From assembly GCF_050589685.1 (NCBI RefSeq), contig NZ_JBNGOS010000013.1, positions 1-64,000 of the forward strand: a stretch of 64,000 nt of DNA, written 5' to 3'. Both the position numbers and the translations under genes were made by a program. This document shows positions 53,605 to 60,671 of the stretch, one piece after another. The notes beneath the pieces were generated by a model that was not told where the DNA came from, did no database searches, and saw nothing but the letters and a program-made list of their open reading frames with translations. Position 1 is the first letter of the stretch. Each line of letters opens with the position of its first letter. The stretch comes from Saccharicrinis sp050589685 (GTDB lineage Bacteria; Bacteroidota; Bacteroidia; Bacteroidales; Marinilabiliaceae).

Positions 53605-53931
53605 ATATTCTACCATATTTCTACTAAAGTTATGGGAATAAATTATATTGTCGCAAAGTATCATTATGTTTTACTTGGGCGATGGTTTAGTATTGACAAA
53701 CGTACGATAAATGTAGACTAATAAACGTTTATAGTCAGTGTGTGCATCAAATAGGTAAAAAGGTAAAGAATAGGTAGCTTAACCCTATAAAGGTTATTTA
53801 TAACTTTAGCGTTCAGTAGCGCCATAATTTTTATGGTAATCCGATGAGAATAAATAGAACAAAAAAGCCCCTGTAACAAACAGAGGCTTAACTATTTTAA
53901 TAATATCTTGGTTTTAACAATCCTTTTTATC
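53605..53931. other. Gene-free stretch with a short palindrome
   Basis: No supported ORF. ATAAACGTTTAT at 53721-53732 is a perfect 12-bp palindrome framed by GACT/AGTC with a one-base bulge, so possibly an operator. The rest shows nothing recognisable. Confidence 0.4.
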
Positions 53932-54279
53932 CTATAAGCATAGCCTATTATTGGAAGCTGTCATAATCGCATTTAATTTGGTCATCTGGTCTTGGGTCAA
54001 AAAACTTTTAAATTCCTGACATGAATGGTTTTGGATTTCTATCATCTTAGCCTCCATACCCACTTTATTTTTGCCTATGTATTCGTTAAATTCGGTGGCC
54101 GCTTTAAGAAGTACACCATAAGTCTGAATGGATTGCGTATCCGTTAAGTCTATGTTTAATCTCAACTTTGCGGTCTGCATTTGAGCGGTTTGTTGCGCCA
54201 TTGATATTTGATCCTTTACATCAGTTTGTGCAGAAATGTTTAAAGTTATGGCCAGTGCTATTAATACAATGTATTTCAT
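53932..54279 (-). CDS. Small secreted LTxxQ-motif protein (Spy/CpxP-like)
   Basis: The 115-residue product has a clear signal peptide (about 1-18, MKYIVLIALAITLNISAQ) and a mature helical part with two LTxxQ motifs (LTDTQSIQ near 46 and LTQDQMTKL near 95), the hallmark of Spy/CpxP envelope-stress proteins, though the hit is by motif only. It would be periplasmic. Its two Cys residues (SCQEF and RLCL) could form a disulfide. It is transcribed alone. Confidence 0.65.
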   Translation of the reverse strand: MKYIVLIALAITLNISAQTDVKDQISMAQQTAQMQTAKLRLNIDLTDTQSIQTYGVLLKAATEFNEYIGKNKVGMEAKMIEIQNHSCQEFKSFLTQDQMTKLNAIMTASNNRLCL

Positions 54280-54731
54280 GTTATTTGGTTTTACTATTTA
54301 TATTTTGATTGTTTCTTGATTTACTTTCAAAGGAACAGTAAAAACAAATAGTATTAGGTTAATGCTCAATGAATATAGGTTAATTAAGGTTAATGGTGAT
54401 GAGTCCCGAGTCAACGGTTATTAGTTATTCGTAGTGAGTCGTAAAACCTTACTATCGTTCTCCTTTCCCGATGATATGATACTTTAACGCATCGGGATTT
54501 CGTTTCTCTCAATCTCCTTTCCCCATTCTCCATTTTGACCGGCCACCAATGACCGACCACCGTTCACTGATGACTGGTCACCGGACATTGGAACAATAAT
54601 TTTATAGGTTTACAAAATGGCAAAGCCCTTATAACCAGTATAATATTCAATCACTCTGCTGATCGACCTAATTATTTGCGCCGGCTATGCCGGTTTCATT
54701 TATTATATTAGCATCCCTAAACAATTCACAC
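54280..54731. other. Gap before the peptide transporter
   Basis: About 450 bases without a supported gene. Around 54535-54590 short, imperfect direct repeats of ccaccg/tgacc type occur (ACCGGCCACCAATGACCGACC and similar), like those seen in other gaps of this genome (36300, 39275). No strong terminator; the transporter promoter must be near 54660. Confidence 0.4.
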
Positions 54732-56252
54732 ATGAACCCAAAAAAAACAATCTTAGGTCACCCTACTGCTTTATTTACTCTTTTTGCCACAGAAATGTGG
54801 GAACGTTTCAACTACTATGGTATGCGCGCGCTGCTCATGATTTACCTGACCGGAAACCTGGCGACCGGAGGTTTTGGAATGGACGAGGATGCAGCCTTGA
54901 TTATCTACGGTATTTTTACTTCGTTGGTTTACGTTACTCCCATATTAGGAGGTATTCTGGCCGATAAGTTGCTCGGGCAACGAAAGACGATATACATAGG
55001 CGCATTGACCATGGCCATTGGGCAGATTCTGCTGGCCTATTCTGCTGTTATATCCGGCCACAACATGGAGTTTAAAGAAAGCATATTTTATATTGGTCTG
55101 GGAATATTAATATTCGGTAACGGCTTTTTTAAGCCCAACATTTCCACCATGGTAGGTGAGTTGTACGAGGCCAATGATGCACGAAGGGACGGGGCCTTTA
55201 CCATTTTTTATATGGGTATCAATATCGGTGCCATGCTGGGACCCTTTATTTCGGGGTGGCTGGCCGAGAATGACTCTTTTGGACGTTGGGAGTATGGTTT
55301 TTTGGCAGCGGCAATGGCCATGATTGTCGGTTTCTTGTGGTTCTTTTTTTCGCGTTCGGCACTGGGAACGGTAGGTATGCCACCAAAGTACAAAGGCAAA
55401 ATAGATAAGCTGACGGCTAAAGATAATATGGAAGTATTTACTTACGTGATCGCTATTGTTTTGGCCATTGTAGCAACGGTTTATATGGGCAAGATCATTT
55501 CACCTTCAGCCCGAAATATCATGGTGTATTCTATTCTGATTCTTGGTGCACTTTACCTCTTGCAAAGTATTGTCCGCAATACCCGGGGTAAAACAGAATG
55601 GAGCAGGGTAGGGGTGATCATGGTTCTTGTGGTGTTTAACGTTGTGTTTTGGAGCGGTTACGAGCAGGCAGGAGGCTTGTTTAACCTTTTTGCGCGGGAC
55701 AGTCTGGACAGAAACCTGGGCAGTTGGACTATCCCTACTACCTGGTTTCAGATGGTACCCGCTATTTCGGTGGTGCTGTTTGCCCCGGTGTTTAGCATTC
55801 TATGGGTTCGGTTAGATCGCATTAAGCTAAACCCCAATACGCCCGTTAAATTTGCCTGGGGAATTGTATTGTTGAGTTTGGGTTTTGTGGTAATGGGGTA
55901 TGCCAACGATTTAACCAAAGGAGGAACCACGTTGATTAACCCCATGTGGCTGGTACTGGTTTTCGTTATCCATACCTGGGGCGAATTATGCCTTTCGCCC
56001 ATAGGGCTTTCCATGGTCACCAAGCTTTCTCCCCATAAAATTGTATCTACGATGATGGGGGTGTGGATGGGCTCTTTTGCGGCGGGTAATTTCGTGGCCT
56101 CACAAATGAAAGCCATCGCAAACAGTCTGGAGAATTCGCTGGGACGTGAAGTGCCCGTTTATTGGTTTATCGCCGTTGAAACAGCCATAGCCGGAGGAAT
56201 CTTGTTCCTGATCAGCCCGTGGCTCAAAAAAATGATGAAGGGCTTGAAATAG
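54732..56252 (+). CDS. Proton-coupled oligopeptide transporter (POT/PTR family)
   Basis: I place the start at 54732 (MNPKKTILGHPTALFTLFATE), giving 506 residues; the upstream 15 codons lack conservation. The protein has 12-14 transmembrane helices, the N-terminal EMWERFNYYGMRALL motif (E-x-x-E-R-F-x-Y-Y) needed for proton coupling, and the PTR2 signature FTIFYMGINIGAMLGPF. It imports di- and tripeptides across the inner membrane. It could complement the nearby TlpA/SusC locus if that handles peptides, but it has its own transcription unit. Confidence 0.93.
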   Translation: MNPKKTILGHPTALFTLFATEMWERFNYYGMRALLMIYLTGNLATGGFGMDEDAALIIYGIFTSLVYVTPILGGILADKLLGQRKTIYIGALTMAIGQILLAYSAVISGHNMEFKESIFYIGLGILIFGNGFFKPNISTMVGELYEANDARRDGAFTIFYMGINIGAMLGPFISGWLAENDSFGRWEYGFLAAAMAMIVGFLWFFFSRSALGTVGMPPKYKGKIDKLTAKDNMEVFTYVIAIVLAIVATVYMGKIISPSARNIMVYSILILGALYLLQSIVRNTRGKTEWSRVGVIMVLVVFNVVFWSGYEQAGGLFNLFARDSLDRNLGSWTIPTTWFQMVPAISVVLFAPVFSILWVRLDRIKLNPNTPVKFAWGIVLLSLGFVVMGYANDLTKGGTTLINPMWLVLVFVIHTWGELCLSPIGLSMVTKLSPHKIVSTMMGVWMGSFAAGNFVASQMKAIANSLENSLGREVPVYWFIAVETAIAGGILFLISPWLKKMMKGLK

Positions 56253-56371
56253 AAATGCGGGAAATAATACCATTTACCAATGGACATATTTCTAATATAT
56301 GTGATACATGTCAGGTTAAGAAGTTAGTGTATAGAGTTAAGGGGTAAATGTGTGTTGATTTGAGTGCTGTA

Positions 56372-56430
56372 AATCAGCTCTCCTCCTTTAAAAGGAGGAG
56401 TACCTCACTAAAGTGAGGGGAGGTGGTTTA
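56372..56430. repeat. Left palindromic arm of the DUF559 cassette
   Basis: Two hairpins lie in a row: CTCCTCCTT-taaa-AGGAGGAG (about 56379-56400) and CCTCAC-taaa-GTGAGG (about 56403-56418), framed by AATCAGCT and GGAGGTGGTT. It is the inverted counterpart of 56831-56888. The stop codon of the DUF559 relic (56428-56430) falls at the inner edge of the arm. Confidence 0.88.
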
Positions 56431-56789
56431 GTAAGTTAAGCTTCTGTTTTGATAAAACTCTTTAATTTCATCAATTATTTCATTGGGATGTTCGAATACT
56501 ATGCGGTTCTCAAACCGTAGTGTAGTAATGCCAAAAGCATTAAGTTTTTCATCTCTCAACCTATCATATTCCTCATTAAAAACATGGTATTCGCCATCCA
56601 ATTCTATTGCTAGTTTTAATTGGGAACAATAGAAATCAAGAATATAATTATCAATAGAATGCTACTTCTAAATTTCAAATTGCAAACTCTCTTTCCTTTA
56701 AGATAATTCCAAAGTTCACATTCTGCAGGTGTGGAATTATTTCTCAATAATTTCCTTTTTTTGATATGTTCTGGTCGGTTGCTATCCAT
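56428..56789 (-). pseudogene. DUF559 (Vsr-like) endonuclease, frameshifted
   Basis: On the minus strand a frame from 56789 (MDSNRPEHIKKRKLL, then RNNSTPAECELWNYLKGKR) ends in the wrong frame after KFRS. A second frame carries the rest: HSIDNYILDFYCSQLKLAIE, LDGEYHVFNEEYDRLRDEKL, and FGITTLRFENRIVFEH. Together they make a complete DUF559 fold with the catalytic IELDGEYH and LDFYC pattern; a net loss of one base near 56661-56668 breaks it. Family members are small PD-(D/E)XK/Vsr-like nucleases. It lies exactly between two inverted palindromic arms. Confidence 0.88.
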
Positions 56790-56830
56790 TATTGTAATAT
56801 TTCCTTAAACTAATATACAAAAACGTATAG

Positions 56831-56888
56831 AACCACCTCCCCTCCACTGCGTGGAGGTACTCCTCCTTGACAAGGAGGAGAGCTGATT
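56831..56888. repeat. Right palindromic arm of the DUF559 cassette
   Basis: Reverse complement of the left arm with compensatory changes: hairpins CCTCCAC-gca-GTGGAGG and CTCCTCCTT-gtca-AGGAGGAG with AACCACC and AGCTGATT at the ends. Loop bases differ while stems are kept, so the structure rather than the sequence is conserved. Confidence 0.88.
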
Positions 56889-57013
56889 CCCGTAACTTAT
56901 AATGATTAACAAATTTAATTATCCTTTAGCTTGACGGATATAGCTACAGCTAGTGCATCAATTCAACAAATCCAAAGAGCCTGCTCCAAAGTAGTCTTGT
57001 TTAACACTGGAGA

Positions 57014-57048
57014 AACGCAAAACAGCCATAGATTAGCTGTTTTGCGTT
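57014..57048. terminator. Strong hairpin after the galK-methyltransferase operon
   Basis: Perfect 13-bp arms AACGCAAAACAGC (57014-57026) and GCTGTTTTGCGTT (57036-57048) with a 9-base loop, 12 bases beyond the URO-D stop (minus strand). There is no T-run on the minus side, so it is a weak intrinsic terminator or an mRNA-stabilising hairpin. Confidence 0.7.
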
Positions 57049-57060
57049 GTAATGTCCCGC

Positions 57061-58074
57061 TTATTGTTTCTGCGCTTTAATCAGGTCGATAAACGCTACG
57101 ATATTTTCAATTGGGGTATCACCTTCGGTGGCATGCGAAGGACAGAAAATATAACTGCCTTCCTTACCTAGTTCCAAAAGGTGCTTTGTTTCTGCAACCA
57201 CATCTTCAACGGTGCCATAAGGCAAGGTCTTCTGGGTTGAAAGACCTCCGTGGAAAGTAACCTTGCCGCGGTAGGTATTTAATAAATCATCCACATCAAG
57301 AACCTCCGGTTGAAATGGGTTGATAGAATTAACACCTGCCTCAATTAACTCGGGGATAATCTCCGCAATATCACCACAGGAGTGTATCAATTGGTATTTT
57401 CCGTGCGCTTTTGTATTGGCATACATTCTTTTGAGTTCAGGATACAGAAATTCCATCCAAACCTCTTTACCCATCATCAGCTTTTGCTGAGCTCCCCAGT
57501 CATCCCCAAAATAGATACCGTCCACTTCAGGAAAACGGGTACATACATTGTTGATAACGGCAATGTTGAAGTCCGCTATTTTACGAAGCAGGTCTTTAAC
57601 AAAATCGGGATACATCATGAAATCAAGGAAGGCATTTTCCATTCCTCGTAAAGTCCAATAACGTTCAAATAGGCTGAAACCAATACTGTAAAGGACGAAT
57701 TTATCCTTGTTGGCCGCAATTTTCTCTTCTATGCCCGCATATAATATGGGATCGTCGGTATCAGGAAATTCATAACCTTCCAAAGTAGGTTCCGGTATAA
57801 CAAGACCTTCCACGTTACCAATATCCTTTTCCAGTGTCATATCCCATACAACACCAAAAATGTCTTTTTTACGGTTGTTGCCTATGTCAATTTTAAAGCC
57901 GCTGGATTGCCCAAGTTTGATAAAGTGATTGTCGACCAATGCCTCTACGTCCACATCCTCGCCATAGTGGGCCTTCATTTTTTCCAGCGCCTCTATGGTG
58001 AATTTACAGTCCCATGGCACATAAGGAGGTTTTTTACCGTCCAGCACCATTTTTATTACCTCTTTCTTAGTCAT
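57061..58074 (-). CDS. URO-D-fold corrinoid methyltransferase-like protein
   Basis: The 337-residue protein has the uroporphyrinogen decarboxylase fold but not hemE's role: it carries the zinc motif His231-x-Cys233 (HSCGD) and Cys311 (IFCPSHATEGD), the H-x-C-x(n)-C set of MtaA/MtbA/CmuA methyltransferases. Those transfer methyl groups from a corrinoid protein to a thiol or tetrahydrofolate. Asp191-Asp192 (FGDDWG) lies in the active cleft. It follows galK by 39 bases, so it is presumably co-transcribed. Anaerobic removal of methyl groups from O-methyl galactose is an inference; a corrinoid protein is not present in the window. Confidence 0.85.
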   Translation of the reverse strand: MTKKEVIKMVLDGKKPPYVPWDCKFTIEALEKMKAHYGEDVDVEALVDNHFIKLGQSSGFKIDIGNNRKKDIFGVVWDMTLEKDIGNVEGLVIPEPTLEGYEFPDTDDPILYAGIEEKIAANKDKFVLYSIGFSLFERYWTLRGMENAFLDFMMYPDFVKDLLRKIADFNIAVINNVCTRFPEVDGIYFGDDWGAQQKLMMGKEVWMEFLYPELKRMYANTKAHGKYQLIHSCGDIAEIIPELIEAGVNSINPFQPEVLDVDDLLNTYRGKVTFHGGLSTQKTLPYGTVEDVVAETKHLLELGKEGSYIFCPSHATEGDTPIENIVAFIDLIKAQKQ

Positions 58075-58113
58075 TGTATATGGTTGTTGTTTTATGAATC
58101 AGATTGATTTAGA

Positions 58114-59283
58114 CTATTTTACCGCTTCCTTAATAGGTTCTACGTGCGTGCCCAGGGCAGTTTTAACACCATAAATCTCACATGCTATTCCTGTTAATTC
58201 CTTATACGTATTAAAAACATCTTTCTTAAAATCTTCCAGCTTATCTTTATAAACCAAAGATACCATACATCCACCAAAGCCGGCACCAGCCTGACGCGAA
58301 GCCACAACACCAGTGGCAGTGCTCATGGCTTTGTACATATGTTGCATGGCATCGTTTGATATCTCAAACAGGTCCCTGGCGCCCGTAAACGATCTCTCAA
58401 AGATGTCCTTCAGTTGATCAACTTCACCATTTGTTAACGCATCTTCCAATTCGTGCGTACGGTTGTTTTCTTCAATAATAAATTCAGCACGTTTGGCCGC
58501 ATCGGCAGACAGCTTGTCTTTATGCTCATGGAAAAACTCAATACTAACATCGCGTAACGCCTTAATATCAGGATCGATTTTGGCAAATACAGCAACCGCT
58601 TCCTCGCATTGTGCACGACGATCGTCATATTCGGAACCATGCAGTTGGCGGGGCTTGTTGGTATTACAGATGGCCACCATTATTTCTTTCGGCCAGCTAA
58701 CCTGCGCATGTGTCAATTCGCGACAATCTAATTTGATGACCTTATGTCGCTCTCCAAAAATGACCGAATATTGGTCGAGAATACCACAATTTACACCCAC
58801 GTACACATTTTCTGCACGCTGGCATAGGAGCGCCATTGTTTTGTTATCCATTTCAAAACCCGATGTTTCAGCTAACATGGCCATGGTCATGGCTTCCAGT
58901 GCAGCGGAACTCGACAGCCCGGAACCAATAGGAATAGTGCTACAGAATGAACCCGTAAATGCTTTTAACTCGATTTTCTCATCTATGAGTACTTTAACCA
59001 CGGCACTAATGTATTTTGCCCAATCTCCACCTTCAATAATCTCGCCTGTTTCAACGTTAATTCTCGTTTTATCGTTCAGGTTGCATGAGTACATCTCAAT
59101 AACACCCGTATCATTGCCGGAAAACGCGCAGTCGATAACCAAATTTACAGGCATGGTTACCACGTAGCCATGGTTGTAATCCGTATGGCTTCCCATTAAA
59201 TCAACCCGGCCGGGAGAGTAGGCGTAATAGCTGGGTTGTGTTTGATATAGTTCACTAAACTTACTTAATACTTCGTTGTTCAT
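58114..59283 (-). CDS. galK: Galactokinase-family GHMP kinase
   Basis: The 389-residue protein has the galactokinase signature region SPGRVDLMGSHTDYNHGYVV, the ATP loop PIGSGLSSSAALEAMTMA, and the C-terminal GAGFGGCMVSLV. It phosphorylates galactose to galactose-1-phosphate in the Leloir pathway. In typical GalK the signature reads GRVNLIGEHTDY; here Ser32 replaces the Glu that contacts the sugar's 6-hydroxyl, so an altered or relaxed specificity at C6 is possible. It is the first gene of the minus-strand operon with the URO-D-like gene and is divergent from the AraC regulator. Confidence 0.9.
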   Translation of the reverse strand: MNNEVLSKFSELYQTQPSYYAYSPGRVDLMGSHTDYNHGYVVTMPVNLVIDCAFSGNDTGVIEMYSCNLNDKTRINVETGEIIEGGDWAKYISAVVKVLIDEKIELKAFTGSFCSTIPIGSGLSSSAALEAMTMAMLAETSGFEMDNKTMALLCQRAENVYVGVNCGILDQYSVIFGERHKVIKLDCRELTHAQVSWPKEIMVAICNTNKPRQLHGSEYDDRRAQCEEAVAVFAKIDPDIKALRDVSIEFFHEHKDKLSADAAKRAEFIIEENNRTHELEDALTNGEVDQLKDIFERSFTGARDLFEISNDAMQHMYKAMSTATGVVASRQAGAGFGGCMVSLVYKDKLEDFKKDVFNTYKELTGIACEIYGVKTALGTHVEPIKEAVK

Positions 59284-59435
59284 GATGTCTGATTTTAAAA
59301 TTTTAATACGGTTTTCATAGATTTAGGGCAATAATACTCAGTGTCTTGATGAAATTTAATAAACATCAGGTTATCCATTTGTCTATAATCTAACGATCTG
59401 ATGTTATTATTGCCTTATTGTATTATTATAGTTAA

Positions 59436-59443
59436 CAAAAGTA
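59436..59443 (-). promoter_or_regulatory. Candidate -7 box of the galK operon
   Basis: The minus strand reads TACTTTTG, a perfect TAnnTTTG, about 150 bases before the galK ATG. Its upstream side overlaps the gap shared with the AraC gene. No TTG at ideal spacing, so activation by AraC is likely. Confidence 0.45.
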
Positions 59444-59490
59444 GACTAAGGATATTGGAATATTTTTCATACAATTGATTTTTGTTTAGT

Positions 59491-59498
59491 TATATTTG
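59491..59498 (+). promoter_or_regulatory. Candidate -7 box of the AraC gene
   Basis: TATATTTG matches TAnnTTTG, 33 bases before ATG 59532. No TTG lies at the ideal 19-21 bp upstream. The TTG at 59496-59498 inside the box is not a start codon. Confidence 0.5.
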
Positions 59499-59531
59499 CC
59501 TGTGTTACTTTTTTGGGCAAATATCTTTATT

Positions 59532-60401
59532 ATGATTCCATATATTGAGAAAATAGAACTAGACAAAGGAAAATCATTTTACGTCGGGACATATTCCGGA
59601 AAGTATTTTGAGCGTTCGTGGCACTATCATCACGAGTTTGAATTGTTATTAATAACCAAAGGATACGGAACAAGGGTGATAGGCGATAATAGGAGTCAGT
59701 TTGCGGTTGGGGACCTTGTATTGATTGGAGGGAATATTCCACATGCCTGGTTTTCCGATCCCGTTTTTTTCGAGGCTGATAATAATGAAACCTGTGAATC
59801 GGTTTATCTTCAATTCGATCGATCGATATTTGGGACACGTTTTGCCAGTCTGCCCGAAATGCAATCTATCCAATCCCTGTTAAACGCAGCAAGATACGGT
59901 CTAAGATATTCTCCCAAAGATGAATTTGTGGATATTGTAAATTTAATATGTGATTTTCCTTCCTATGATGGTGTTGACCGTCTCCTGAATTTGATTAAGA
60001 TATTGGATTTGTTTGAGAAAGGTCATTGCGAACCCATTGTTTCGAAAGCATATTTTGATAGTATTTTTGTGACTAAATCAGTAAGAATAAAGAAAGTACA
60101 TGAATATGTCATGAATAACTACATGGTAGATGTGAGTGTGCAAAAGGCGGCCGAACTATCCGAAATGAATGTGAGTTCCTTTTGCCGCTTCTTTAAAAAA
60201 GTTACCCACAAAACCTTTTCGCAATTTGTAAAAGAAACGAGAATTGACTTTGCGCAACAGTTATTAATAAATACCACCCTCACTTCCAACCAAATCGGAT
60301 TTGAATGCGGCTTTAGTTCGGTGGCCTATTTTAACCAGTGTTTTAAAGCTATCAGCGGAGTTTCCCCGTTGGAATACCGGGCCAATTTTAAAAAGGTGTA
60401 A
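59532..60401 (+). CDS. AraC-type transcriptional regulator
   Basis: I choose ATG 59532 (MIPYIEKIELDKGKSFYVGT); the longer frame starts in the -7 box. The 289-residue protein has an N-terminal cupin sugar-sensing domain (RSWHYHHEFELLLITKGYGT, VGDLVLIGGNIPHAW, about 20-100) and a C-terminal double helix-turn-helix (about 190-289, with VSVQKAAELSEMNVSSFCRF, and SNQIGFECGFSSVAYFNQCF). It is divergent from galK and followed by a GH2 gene, so it likely activates both in response to a galactose-type sugar. Confidence 0.92.
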   Translation: MIPYIEKIELDKGKSFYVGTYSGKYFERSWHYHHEFELLLITKGYGTRVIGDNRSQFAVGDLVLIGGNIPHAWFSDPVFFEADNNETCESVYLQFDRSIFGTRFASLPEMQSIQSLLNAARYGLRYSPKDEFVDIVNLICDFPSYDGVDRLLNLIKILDLFEKGHCEPIVSKAYFDSIFVTKSVRIKKVHEYVMNNYMVDVSVQKAAELSEMNVSSFCRFFKKVTHKTFSQFVKETRIDFAQQLLINTTLTSNQIGFECGFSSVAYFNQCFKAISGVSPLEYRANFKKV

Positions 60402-60671
60402 TAGTACCTGAAGTTGAGTCTCGACATATAAGTAACGGTACAGATGGATACAAAGTCACAGAGCCGTTAAGTTATGCCGCAATAAGAAATAATTTTTAAG
60501 AAAAAAAAGAAACACCCTTTTGTCAGAGGGTGAATAAAGGAGAATATGTTTGCTCGTGAATAGTCCTGATGATAATATAACTAAACGATTGGTAATATAA
60601 CCATAAAAAATGGTTTACAGGAAAGTTAATTTTGTGTTTTTGGTACTCTAGCGGTAAAACAATATTGAAAA

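Noticed and set aside
57061..58074. Uroporphyrinogen decarboxylase (hemE)
   Set aside because: Presence of HxC...C zinc ligands and absence of the hemE N-terminal PVWxMRQAG-type motif point to the methyltransferase branch.
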